Shown: piece after piece, positions 52,394 through 60,306 of the stretch | How positions within the stretch are numbered: position 1 is the stretch's first letter | Layout of the letters: each line of letters begins with the position of its first letter | Source of the DNA: an uncultured Bacilli bacterium | Lineage (GTDB): Bacteria; Bacillota_I; Bacilli_A; RF39; UBA660 | Assembly: GCA_934157235.1 (NCBI GenBank) | Contig: CAKPHH010000001.1 | Location: 186,001 to 250,000, forward strand | Reading direction: 5' to 3' | DNA length: 64,000 nt | Program-made: the position numbers and the translations under genes | The notes under the pieces: model-generated | What the model saw: the letters and a program-made list of their open reading frames with translations, nothing else | Database searches by the model: none | What the model was told of the DNA's origin: nothing

Positions 52394-53989
52394 ATGAAGT
52401 TTGGTGACAAACTAATAAAGTTAAGAAAGAAAAACGGCATGTCGCAAGAAGACTTAGCCAATCTACTAAATGTCTCAAGACAATCTGTTTCTAAATGGGA
52501 AAGTAATAATACTTACCCAGAAACTGATAAAATAGTCCAAATATGTAATATATTTAATTGTAGTATGGATGATTTAATTAATGAATCTGTTACTGATATC
52601 ACCGAGGTTGAAAGAAAAGAAAAAAATAATTTAAATATTGCTCTTGATTCCTTATTAGAATTCATTACTAAAACAATTAATATGTTATCTAGAATGAAAT
52701 TTTCAGCTATTTTCAAATGTTTTATAGAACAATGCTTAATAATTTTATTTCTTACAATAATAGGTTTAATCATTTCTTCTATAATTCCTAATGTCATTTG
52801 TAAGACTCTAAGTTTCTTTCTATCTGGTCATTATTATAAAGTCTATAATGTTATAAAAGGAATCTGTCAAATTATTTGGTTAATTATCTCCCTTATATCT
52901 TTAGTTCATATTTTTAAATTACGTTATTTGAATTATTATGATAAGATTATAAAGGATGAAGCAAAAGTAGGCGAAAAACCAGTTGAACTAAAAAAAGAAA
53001 ACCAAAAAAGAGAGGAAGTAAAAGAGGAAAAAATAATATTACGCGATCCAAATCATGAACCATTTGCTTTCTTAAACATTTTATCAAAAATAGTTATTTT
53101 CTTCATAAAAATGTGTATTGCGATAGTTGGTTTATGCTTAATATTTACTCTAATTCTATCTTTAATTGGTCTTGTAATTAGTCTAAGTCTATTTCTACAT
53201 TCTATTATCTTTGCAGGAATGACTCTAACTGCAGTAGGTGTAGTTGCAGCCCATATAGTTATCCTTATTTTAATAATAAATTATATTATAAACAAAGAAA
53301 CTAAAGCAACCATTCCAATAATTGTCTTACTATCTGCTATAGTCTTATCAGGAGTAGGGTTAGGTGTAAGTATCCTTGGTTTTAAAAATATCAATATCAT
53401 GAGTTTTGATGAAAGTACCATTAAAGAAAATGAACTTAAATTAACTTATCGTGATAATATGCTAATTATGAATACTTGGGAAGATAATTATGAAATCATC
53501 ATTGATAACTCCATGAATTTAAATGATATAAAAGTTAGATATAAATATAACCCTGATTATTATAAAATATCTTACAACATAAATTATAGTTATGACATGC
53601 GTGAATATACTACTTATCTAACTTATACTAATAATTTCCCTAAACATGTAAAAATCTTCCTAGATGACTTAAAGAAAAATACTATTAGAGATTATTCAAC
53701 TAGTGAATTTACTAGCAGTATGAAATTAGTTGCTAATGAAGAAACAATTTCTAAGCTAATGTCTAATTTTTCTAAACTATATTTATACGAACAAGAAAAG
53801 ACCGAATTTGGTTATAGAATCTCTAATATAGAATCTCGTTTAGAAGAAGATGAAGGTGACTGTTCTGCTCACTATAATGCCGCAACAGATACTCTAACTT
53901 GTCCAAGTTGGTGTACAGCAAAAAAAGATAAAATTAATACTTCAAAAGGACAAATTATTAGATTTTATTGCGAGGAAAAAGAAAATTAA
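52394..53989 (+). CDS. XRE-family regulator fused to a multi-helix membrane protein
   Basis: The N-terminal HTH (residues 1-65; LRKKNGMSQEDLANLLNVSR, QSVSKWESNNTYPE) is followed by hydrophobic helices (about 105-185), a charged cytoplasmic loop (about 190-230), a second helix set (about 232-340) and an extracytoplasmic C-terminal domain resembling a DUF4097-like beta helix, ending in a Cys-rich tail (GDCSAHYNAATDTLTCPSWC). It could sense envelope stress and act directly on DNA. A box shared with the fused ABC operon precedes it. The stop overlaps the convergent ZIP gene. Confidence 0.82.
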   Translation: MKFGDKLIKLRKKNGMSQEDLANLLNVSRQSVSKWESNNTYPETDKIVQICNIFNCSMDDLINESVTDITEVERKEKNNLNIALDSLLEFITKTINMLSRMKFSAIFKCFIEQCLIILFLTIIGLIISSIIPNVICKTLSFFLSGHYYKVYNVIKGICQIIWLIISLISLVHIFKLRYLNYYDKIIKDEAKVGEKPVELKKENQKREEVKEEKIILRDPNHEPFAFLNILSKIVIFFIKMCIAIVGLCLIFTLILSLIGLVISLSLFLHSIIFAGMTLTAVGVVAAHIVILILIINYIINKETKATIPIIVLLSAIVLSGVGLGVSILGFKNINIMSFDESTIKENELKLTYRDNMLIMNTWEDNYEIIIDNSMNLNDIKVRYKYNPDYYKISYNINYSYDMREYTTYLTYTNNFPKHVKIFLDDLKKNTIRDYSTSEFTSSMKLVANEETISKLMSNFSKLYLYEQEKTEFGYRISNIESRLEEDEGDCSAHYNAATDTLTCPSWCTAKKDKINTSKGQIIRFYCEEKEN

Positions 53990-54732
53990 AATAACGTTTC
54001 ACATATTAACATTGTTATAACTCCCAAGAGAAAAGATAATATTGTTGCTTTTCTCTTTTTATATTGCCAAGAATTAGGTAATAATTCATAAATACTAATA
54101 TGTATCATTATACCCGCTGTAACTCCTAATATTAAAGCAAGTATAAAGTCATTCACATATCTAGCGATAAATAAATAGGCTAGTATCGCTCCAAGTAATT
54201 CTGAAAATCCCGATAAAAAAGTATACCAGAAAGCCTTTTTCCGACTATAAGTTGCGTAATATATTGGAACTGCAATAGAAATACCCTCTGGAATATTATG
54301 AAGGGCAATCGCCAAAGATAAAGTAATTCCTAAAGAAATATCACTATTTGTAGAAATAAAAGTTGTAATACCTTCTGGAATATTATGAAGGGCTAAAGCT
54401 ATAACTGAAATAAGCCCCAATTTATAAAGATTATTATTTGAAAAATGTTCATCAATCTTCTTATCAATAGAACTAGAAAATATAATTCCCAAAACCACAA
54501 AAACAAACACTATTAAAAAGATAAAAAAACTTCTATATTTAAAAGAAAGCAGAGAAACAGACTCCGGTATCAAAGAAGAAAGAGAAATAGTAAGCATAAC
54601 ACCAGCCGAAAAAGCAAGGGACTTACTAATAATACTTTCTCTAGACTTATTTAAATAACATGGTATAATACCAAGCATAGTCATAAATCCAGCTAAAGTT
54701 GTAATTAAAAAACTAAATAATATTCTATTCAT
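53986..54732 (-). CDS. ZIP-family divalent metal transporter
   Basis: This 248-residue transporter has eight predicted helices and the duplicated metal motif LHNIPEGITTF and LHNIPEGISIA (about 122-150 region). It resembles ZupT, which imports Zn2+, Fe2+ or Mn2+. The start codon (ATG 54732) lacks a recognisable Shine-Dalgarno (upstream is ATATAAATTAGT), so the start or translation rate is uncertain. It overlaps the XRE gene stop by 4 bp tail-to-tail. Confidence 0.88.
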   Translation of the reverse strand: MNRILFSFLITTLAGFMTMLGIIPCYLNKSRESIISKSLAFSAGVMLTISLSSLIPESVSLLSFKYRSFFIFLIVFVFVVLGIIFSSSIDKKIDEHFSNNNLYKLGLISVIALALHNIPEGITTFISTNSDISLGITLSLAIALHNIPEGISIAVPIYYATYSRKKAFWYTFLSGFSELLGAILAYLFIARYVNDFILALILGVTAGIMIHISIYELLPNSWQYKKRKATILSFLLGVITMLICETLF

Positions 54733-54871
54733 ACTAATTTATATACAAAAAGTTTAAAAATATACCAATACTAACATAGAATAATTGTATTTATATTGAA
54801 AAAGCTTTCTTTATGTACTATGATAAGAACAAAAGAAAGTTATTCTATTATTAAGTTATGAGGTATTTAAC

Positions 54872-55468
54872 ATGAATTTGATTTTTATGAGACATGGTGA
54901 AGCTAGTAATAATGTGAAAGAGTATTTATCAGACAAAGAAATATATTGGTCTCTTCTAACTAGAAAAGGCCAGAACGAAGTAAAAGAATCCATAAAATCA
55001 TTACCTACAAAACTCGATAAAATTTATACTTCTCCCTTGCCAAGGACTATTCAGACAACTCGCTTTGTTTATGAAAAATACAAAAGTACAGAAATAATCA
55101 TTGAAAATAGACTCCGTGAAATAGGCTATGGCAAGTATTCTGGTCAACAAAATAATGAGGAGTTAGATAATATTCGTAAAAAACAAATTGAAGGTGACTA
55201 CTTCACCAGGTTTGGAGATTATGGAGAAAATAAACTTGAGATAGAAAATAGATTATCTTCATTCTTAGCTGAACTTTCGAAAAATAACGCAGCTAATAGT
55301 ACCATTCTAATTATTTCACATGGTTCTGTTACCTCTTATATGAAAAGAATCTTAAAGTTAAAAACTCCTCATCTAAAAACCGGTAAAATTGAAAAATTTA
55401 AAAATGTGAACTTTACTCCAGTATATGCCCATCTTAAAACCTTAAAATCCATTGAAGAAAAGAAGTGA
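54872..55468 (+). CDS. histidine phosphatase superfamily protein
   Basis: This 198-residue protein has the catalytic motif MRHGE (R7-H8), ARG/PRT-like LPRTIQTTRFVYE, E in REIGYGKYSG and a second His in ISHGSVTSYMKR (about 149). Typical of phosphoglycerate-mutase-like phosphatases. It differs from the 9606 gene in having a canonical RHG. GAGGTA precedes the ATG. The queH gene follows 4 nt after its TGA stop. Confidence 0.85.
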   Translation: MNLIFMRHGEASNNVKEYLSDKEIYWSLLTRKGQNEVKESIKSLPTKLDKIYTSPLPRTIQTTRFVYEKYKSTEIIIENRLREIGYGKYSGQQNNEELDNIRKKQIEGDYFTRFGDYGENKLEIENRLSSFLAELSKNNAANSTILIISHGSVTSYMKRILKLKTPHLKTGKIEKFKNVNFTPVYAHLKTLKSIEEKK

Positions 55469-55472
55469 AATT

Positions 55473-56093
55473 ATGAATTATGATAAATTAATGGAAGAAC
55501 AAATATCAACATCCAATGAAGGCAGCACTCTTTTATTACACGCTTGTTGTGCTCCATGCTCCTCAGCTGTTTTAGAAAGATTGAGTAACTTCTTCAAAAT
55601 AACCATCATTTACTATAATCCTAACATAACCGAAGAAAAAGAATATCTAAAACGTCTTGAAGAACTAAAAAACTTTATTAAAAAGATAAAAACAAAATAC
55701 CCTATAAATATAATTGATGCTAGATATGATCCAAAAGAGTTCTTTACTATTGCCAAAGGTCTTGAAAAAGAAAAAGAGCGTGGTAAACGCTGCTACGAAT
55801 GTTATAAATTACGTTTAGAAGAAACGGCTAAAGTTGCTAAAAAACAAGGTTTTGATTTTTTTACCACGACCTTAACCTTAAGTCCTTATAAAAACACTAC
55901 TTGGCTTAACGAAATAGGGGAGGAGTTATCTAAAAAATATCAAGCCTCATATTTATATTCTGATTTTAAAAAGAAAAATGGCTACAAAAGAAGCATTGAA
56001 TTATCTAAGGAATATAACCTATACCGTCAAGATTATTGTGGCTGTATTTATTCCAAATTAGAAAGAGAAGAAATAAAAAACACAAATAACTAA
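55473..56093 (+). CDS. queH: epoxyqueuosine reductase QueH
   Basis: QueH converts epoxyqueuosine to queuosine in tRNA. The 206-residue protein has the family Cys set: LLHACCAPCSS (C25, C26, C29), KRCYECYKLR (C107, C110) and YCGCIYS (C189, C191). These hold Fe-S and iron sites. ATG 55473 was chosen (GAAGTG upstream) over GTG 55452, which lies within the preceding gene. Other queuosine genes are not in the window, so salvage or distant synthesis must be assumed. Confidence 0.93.
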   Translation: MNYDKLMEEQISTSNEGSTLLLHACCAPCSSAVLERLSNFFKITIIYYNPNITEEKEYLKRLEELKNFIKKIKTKYPINIIDARYDPKEFFTIAKGLEKEKERGKRCYECYKLRLEETAKVAKKQGFDFFTTTLTLSPYKNTTWLNEIGEELSKKYQASYLYSDFKKKNGYKRSIELSKEYNLYRQDYCGCIYSKLEREEIKNTNN

Positions 56094-56123
56094 AAGTCAT
56101 AGTTTTCTATGGCTTTATTTTTT
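56093..56123 (+). terminator. Rho-independent terminator
   Basis: AAAGTCATAG (56093-56102) pairs with CTATGGCTTT (one G-T pair), followed by T residues. Confidence 0.82.
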
Positions 56124-56128
56124 TCCTA

Positions 56129-56147
56129 TTTTGTGTTATAATATGTG
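56129..56147 (+). promoter_or_regulatory. extended -10 promoter
   Basis: TTTTGTGTTATAATATGTG contains TATAAT (56137-56142) with an upstream TG. The same 19 bases occur at 1582-1600. No good -35 was seen here. Confidence 0.65.
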
Positions 56148-56169
56148 GCTATCAAAAGGGGATGATTAT

Positions 56170-56895
56170 ATGTCAACAATATCTTCACTATCAAGTCTTA
56201 ATCTAGAAACACCTATAAATTCTGGTAGTTGTAGTAAAATATATAAAGTAGATAATTTATACTTTAAATTTCTAAATGATGATTATCGTGACTTAACTGA
56301 GCCTGAAAATAAAGAAGTCTTAGAAACCTTACTGGAACTTCAACAAATAACTGAAGCGCCTTCTTTAGGAATTCCTATTAATATTTATTGTACTAGTAAA
56401 GAACTATACGGATATACTTCCAAAATAATGCCTGGAGTCCCAATAGATAGTCTCCCACCTAATACAGAATTATCCTTAATAAAAGCCTCTTTAAAAAGTA
56501 TAAAAAGGGAAATTAGAAAACTTGCCAATCAAGGTATAAAAACCGAAGATATTGGTGGTGATAACATACTTTTTTCTGATCATATGAGTATCATTGATTT
56601 AGATTTAAGTCTAGTAGAAAAAGCGTCATCTCCTGATTATCTCTACGCAAGAACTATGAATCAAATATTAAAAAGTACCCTTCATACACTTATTGGTCTA
56701 AACCCAGATCATGATTGTATCAGTAGTTCTGCAAAGTCTTTAAATATTGCTTTAAAAGAGGGTAATAGTGATGAATATGATGAACTATTCAACTTAATCA
56801 TTCATAATCTTGAAGAACAAACCTGTAAAAACATTAAAACAGTCGAAGAAGCTAAAACCTCTTTTCAAAAAATAAAGAGTAAACCTAAAATGTAA
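56170..56895 (+). CDS. kinase-like (protein kinase fold) protein
   Basis: This 241-residue cytoplasmic protein has marks of a small kinase fold: a glycine-rich-like loop INSGSCSKIYKV (16-27), K33 in YFKFL, a hinge at about 85-90, the catalytic-loop-like EDIGGDNILF (126-135) and a DFG-like IIDLDLS (141-147). The HRD motif is not conserved, as in aminoglycoside- or lipopolysaccharide-kinase-like families. I infer a phosphotransferase; function unknown. I chose ATG 56170, which has AAAGGGGA upstream, over ATG 56131. Confidence 0.65.
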   Translation: MSTISSLSSLNLETPINSGSCSKIYKVDNLYFKFLNDDYRDLTEPENKEVLETLLELQQITEAPSLGIPINIYCTSKELYGYTSKIMPGVPIDSLPPNTELSLIKASLKSIKREIRKLANQGIKTEDIGGDNILFSDHMSIIDLDLSLVEKASSPDYLYARTMNQILKSTLHTLIGLNPDHDCISSSAKSLNIALKEGNSDEYDELFNLIIHNLEEQTCKNIKTVEEAKTSFQKIKSKPKM

Positions 56896-56911
56896 AGTTG
56901 TCTACGACACA

Positions 56912-56940
56912 TTGCATATTTTAAGTAAAAATGTTATATT
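56912..56940 (+). promoter_or_regulatory. promoter of the small zinc-ribbon gene
   Basis: TTGCAT (56912-56917), a 17-bp spacer and TATATT (56935-56940). The roughly 110-nt untranslated leader that follows has no obvious riboswitch. Confidence 0.65.
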
Positions 56941-57060
56941 ATTTAATGTGAGATATCACTGGATTTTGCTATGAAATTGGATAATATTTTTCCTCGTTAT
57001 TAAATTTGGAAACTATATCTTTTTAACAAAAAGTCCAATCTTTAATAAGGAGGTAGAGCC

Positions 57061-57240
57061 ATGGAATTTGAAGATAAAACACTAGTTTGCCAAGATTGCG
57101 GTAAAGAGTTTATTTTCACAGCTGGTGAACAAGCATTCTATAAAGAAAAAGGTTTAGACAATGAACCAAAAAGATGTAAAGAATGTCGTGATAAAAGAAA
57201 AGCTGCTAGAAGTAACAAAGAATTTAAACAAGAAAACTAA
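57061..57240 (+). CDS. 59-residue zinc-ribbon protein (zf-trcl-like)
   Basis: This short gene has AAGGAGG 8 nt before ATG 57061 and encodes a protein with two CxxC pairs (C10, C13 in VCQDCGKEF; C42, C45 in RCKECRDKR), matching the probable zinc-binding domain found in many Bacteria. The C-terminus is basic. It is a monocistronic unit with its own promoter and terminator. Its length is below common gene-calling cut-offs, so it is easily missed. Function unknown; nucleic-acid binding is plausible. Confidence 0.88.
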   Translation: MEFEDKTLVCQDCGKEFIFTAGEQAFYKEKGLDNEPKRCKECRDKRKAARSNKEFKQEN

Positions 57241-57262
57241 AAGTTGATTCATCAACTTTTTT
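57239..57262 (+). terminator. Rho-independent terminator
   Basis: AAAAGTTGA pairs with TCAACTTTT (loop TTCA), with a run of T. It overlaps the preceding stop. Confidence 0.9.
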
Positions 57263-57363
57263 TTCTTTCTAAATAACATTTTCTTTACATATAATAAATA
57301 ATGATAACTTTACTTATCAACGAAAATAATATATACTATGGAATATGCAAGGAGTGTATAAAA

Positions 57364-58677
57364 ATGAAATATTATTGTATTGGTATAAAAGGAACTGGAA
57401 TGTCAACTCTAGCTCAAATATTAAGTGATTTAGGTAACCAAGTATCTGGTTATGATGATGCGAAAGGGCACAAATTTACTCAAGATGGTCTAGAAGAGAG
57501 AAACATTCCAATTTACTATGATGGAAATCATGAAATATCTAAAGATACAATTGTCACATATAGCGTTGCCTTTAGCGAGGACCATCCAGAAATTCAAAGA
57601 GTTAAAAAGTTAGGTTTAACTATTAAAAAGTACAATGAAATAATGGGTGATGTCATTGATATGTTTGAAACTATTGGTGTCTCTGGAACTCACGGTAAAA
57701 CAACTACTTCATCTCTAATAAGACATCTTTTAGAAGGAACACTTGGCTGCAACTATTTTATTGGTGCAGGAGATGGTCATGCTACTAAAGAAAATAAATA
57801 TTACGTAGTAGAAAGTGATGAATTTAACCGTCATTTCACTGCTTATCATCCAACTTATGCTATTATTACTAACATTGAAAGAGAACACATGGAATGTTAT
57901 AAAGATTTAGATGATATTAGAACAACCTTTGAAAAATTTGCTAATCAAACTAAAAAATTAGTTGTCGCTAATGGCGATAATGAAGAAGTAAGAAGAATAA
58001 ATTATCATCCCAAAGTCTTATTTTATGGATTTAACGACAATAACGATATCATTATTAAAAATATGAATTTAACAGAAGAAGCATCTACTTTTGACTTATA
58101 TATAGATAATGCTTTATATGGTCACTTTACCATTCCTTTATTTGGAAAACATATGGTTATGAATACTGCTGCTGCTATTACAATAGCAAAGGAAATTGGC
58201 TTAGAAAAAGATACTATCGAAAAGTTATTAAAAACTTTCCATAATGCTAAAAGACGTTTTGAAGAACAAAGAGTAGGAGAGAGTATTATTATTGATGATT
58301 ATGCCCATCATCCTACTGAAATAAAAGTAACTCTAGAAGCCATTAAACAAAAATATCCTCATAAACGTTTAGTCGTTGTCTTTGCTCCAAATACCTATTC
58401 TAGAACTAAAGACTTTAAAAATGAATTTATTGAAGCTTTTAAAATTGCCGACAAAACATTCCTAACAGAAATTGATTGTAATAGAGAAAAGCAAGAAGAC
58501 TATCCTGGCATCACTTCCCACATAATTACTGACAATCTAAAAGATAGTGAAATAATCTCCATAGATACAATAGATAAGTTAAAAGACGAGACTTCATCCG
58601 TAGTATGTTTTATGGGTTGTGCTTATGTAGATGGTCTAATTTCTGCTTATAAAAAACTTGTTGAAGAAACAAAATAA
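57364..58677 (+). CDS. murC: UDP-N-acetylmuramate--L-alanine ligase
   Basis: MurC adds L-Ala to UDP-MurNAc in cytoplasmic peptidoglycan precursor synthesis. The 437-residue length is typical. Motifs are GIKGTGMSTLA (7-17), the ATP loop GTHGKTTT (108-115), VESDEFNRHF, NIEREHMECY, and DDYAHHPTEI in the C-terminal domain. The last two carry family signature residues. I chose ATG 57364 with AAGGAG 9 nt upstream; ATG 57301 would add 21 unlike residues. A Mpl-type recycling ligase is a less likely alternative. Confidence 0.92.
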   Translation: MKYYCIGIKGTGMSTLAQILSDLGNQVSGYDDAKGHKFTQDGLEERNIPIYYDGNHEISKDTIVTYSVAFSEDHPEIQRVKKLGLTIKKYNEIMGDVIDMFETIGVSGTHGKTTTSSLIRHLLEGTLGCNYFIGAGDGHATKENKYYVVESDEFNRHFTAYHPTYAIITNIEREHMECYKDLDDIRTTFEKFANQTKKLVVANGDNEEVRRINYHPKVLFYGFNDNNDIIIKNMNLTEEASTFDLYIDNALYGHFTIPLFGKHMVMNTAAAITIAKEIGLEKDTIEKLLKTFHNAKRRFEEQRVGESIIIDDYAHHPTEIKVTLEAIKQKYPHKRLVVVFAPNTYSRTKDFKNEFIEAFKIADKTFLTEIDCNREKQEDYPGITSHIITDNLKDSEIISIDTIDKLKDETSSVVCFMGCAYVDGLISAYKKLVEETK

Positions 58678-58681
58678 AAAG

Positions 58682-58705
58682 ACTCGTTGACTAAAACGAG
58701 TTTTT
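58682..58705. terminator. Rho-independent terminator between convergent genes
   Basis: ACTCGTT (58682-58688) pairs with AACGAGT (58695-58701), followed by T residues. Confidence 0.85.
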
Positions 58706-58715
58706 CTATTGAAAA

Positions 58716-59480
58716 TTATTTTGCTGTTTGCTTTGTAACCATATTTTGTTGTTTAAGCTCTGAAATATCTTTCTTAGTATACATTCTTTCAAGATGATGA
58801 TCTGAAGTAACCGGAATATATCCCAATATATATTTAGGATCAACTCTAACTGAGTCTCCATCAGAAATATAAACTTTGTTTGGATCGGCTAAATCTTCAT
58901 CAGGAATTCTAATTATAATTGAACCAGACGAATTCTTATAAATATTAGCGTACATTGCCTCTTTAATAATAGTTCTATTATCATAATAATAACTAACTGT
59001 ATCGCTTAAACTTTTAGTAGAAGCAGTCATGCCCCCCATGTGTCCATCTATTCTTAAACCATTATTAAGAATATCCGTAATGTCATCAATCGATGTTCCT
59101 TGTTTAGTCCTGTGAATCCCTAGTAAAACATCTTTCTCTTCAACAAGCTCTTCAAGTTGATCTTTAAGCATTGGCGCAATACTTCCTTTTACCTCTCCTA
59201 AAACTTCAAAGCCTACAGTCGTAAGCCCATACTGTTTCATCTTATCAGCTCTTTGGCGTCTCCTGTAAAATGAAAGCTCCATTTCTTGCAAATTTTTATC
59301 TTCATTAAGAGAAAGGTTAGCTCTCTTTAACTCTTTCAAAGAACGTTTATTTAATTGGTCAACACCAATTTCTGTTATGTTAGTTCCATCAGACTGAACA
59401 TAATAATAACCCTTATCAGGAGCAAAACGACGTATTAATCTATCATCCTTAATATCTAATTTTTTACTAAATAAACCCAT
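58716..59480 (-). CDS. unknown protein with a possible ADP-ribosyltransferase-like core
   Basis: This 254-residue cytoplasmic protein matches no family I can name. The first 115 residues are helical and charged. The centre shows LLGIHRTKQGTSIDDITDIL (119-138), an NGLRIDG segment, SKSLSDTVSYYYDN-like helix (about 155-168), then IIIRIPDEDL and RVDPKYILGYIPV (about 188-224). The order HRT, ILNNGL, strand, hydrophobic strand and final acidic/Y-containing strand resembles folds of ADP-ribosyltransferases or KptA, but I cannot verify the catalytic set. It is a lone gene preceded by AGGTGATT. Confidence 0.55.
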   Translation of the reverse strand: MGLFSKKLDIKDDRLIRRFAPDKGYYYVQSDGTNITEIGVDQLNKRSLKELKRANLSLNEDKNLQEMELSFYRRRQRADKMKQYGLTTVGFEVLGEVKGSIAPMLKDQLEELVEEKDVLLGIHRTKQGTSIDDITDILNNGLRIDGHMGGMTASTKSLSDTVSYYYDNRTIIKEAMYANIYKNSSGSIIIRIPDEDLADPNKVYISDGDSVRVDPKYILGYIPVTSDHHLERMYTKKDISELKQQNMVTKQTAK

Positions 59481-59598
59481 CTAATCACCTTCAATACTAG
59501 TATAAATTATTTTTTCTAAATAAGAAAGAAAAAGAGTCACCTCAGAAATAATTTGTCACTTACCAAGTCTAATTCTTACTAAAATATAAATCTTTGTA

Positions 59599-59627
59599 TT
59601 GTCAAAATAAATATTCCATGCTAAAAT
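59599..59627 (+). promoter_or_regulatory. promoter of tRNA-Glu
   Basis: TTGTCA (59599-59604), 17-bp spacer, TAAAAT (59622-59627), 32 nt before the tRNA. The TetR-like or stringent GC-rich discriminator is not apparent. Confidence 0.6.
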
Positions 59628-59659
59628 AATATTGTTCTAAAGGAACCAAAACTATATCT

Positions 59660-59736
59660 GGCCTGTTGGTGAAGAGGCTTAACACATTGCCCTCTCAAGG
59701 CAACATTCACGGATTCGAATTCCGTACAGGCTACCA
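59660..59736 (+). tRNA. tRNA-Glu (anticodon CTC)
   Basis: The acceptor stem GGCCTGT/ACAGGCT (first pair G-T), anticodon stem TTGCC/GGCAA and loop CTCTCAA give anticodon CTC (59694-59696). The T-arm ACGGA-TTCGAAT-TCCGT is complete and CCA is encoded. The D-arm region TGGTGAAGAGGCTTAACAC resembles tRNA-Glu. Most AT-rich Bacillota decode both Glu codons with a TTC anticodon, so this is an extra isoacceptor. It stands alone with its own promoter and terminator. Confidence 0.88.
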
Positions 59737-59745
59737 TTGTAAATT

Positions 59746-59768
59746 AAAAGTAGGAAACTACTTTTTTT
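59746..59768 (+). terminator. Rho-independent terminator
   Basis: AAAAGTAG pairs with CTACTTTT across a GAAA tetraloop, followed by a T-run. Confidence 0.92.
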
Positions 59769-59769
59769 C

Positions 59770-59798
59770 TTGACAAAAAAATAAAATAATTCTAAAAT
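59770..59798 (+). promoter_or_regulatory. promoter of the MarR-ABC operon
   Basis: TTGACA (59770-59775), a 17-bp spacer and TAAAAT (59793-59798). It starts immediately at the end of the tRNA terminator. Confidence 0.78.
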
Positions 59799-59844
59799 TA
59801 ACAAATGTAAGGTGGCTAACAAAAATAAGAAAGGAACTCCTAAA

Positions 59845-60306
59845 ATGACAAATATTAATGTCTTATATGAAATAAAATCTTTAGAAAAAGATATTGTTCG
59901 TACATTCTTAAATAATAAAGACGTTGACATTCCAGAAAATATTTTTCCATCGCCAACCCAATTTCAAATCATAGAGTGCATTTTAGAAAGTAAAGATCAA
60001 GAGATAAATCAAAAAGAACTAGAAAACATCCTAAATTTACGTAGAGCTACAATCTCTGGAGTTCTTCAAACCATGGAAAAATCTGGACTTATCAAAAGAG
60101 TAACAAATAAAAACGATATCAGAACTAAAAAAATAATTTTAAATGAAAAAACTAAAAAGATTTTTGAAAGAAAAAGAAAAGCAATTAAAAATACTGAGAA
60201 AAAAATAATAAAAAATATTTCAAAGGAAGATTTAGAAACATTTCTTAAGGTATTAAATATAATGAAAGAGAACATAAAAGAGGAAGAAGGTCAAGAAACA
60301 CTATGA
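59845..60306 (+). CDS. MarR-family regulator
   Basis: This 153-residue winged-helix repressor has FPSPTQFQIIECILESKDQE, then the recognition region INQKELENILNLRRATISGVLQTMEKSGLIKR (about 60-90) and the wing NDIRTKKIILNEKT. I chose ATG 59845 with AAAGGAA upstream; GTG 59812 would add 11 residues. Its stop overlaps the start of the first ABC gene by 4 bp. MarR regulators next to ABC multidrug exporters typically repress them and respond to the exported drug (inference). Confidence 0.9.
   Translation: MTNINVLYEIKSLEKDIVRTFLNNKDVDIPENIFPSPTQFQIIECILESKDQEINQKELENILNLRRATISGVLQTMEKSGLIKRVTNKNDIRTKKIILNEKTKKIFERKRKAIKNTEKKIIKNISKEDLETFLKVLNIMKENIKEEEGQETL

Noticed and set aside
57241..57363. MurC extended by 21 residues from ATG 57301
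   Set aside because: No Shine-Dalgarno before it; AAGGAG precedes ATG 57364 and the mature MurC start fits family length.
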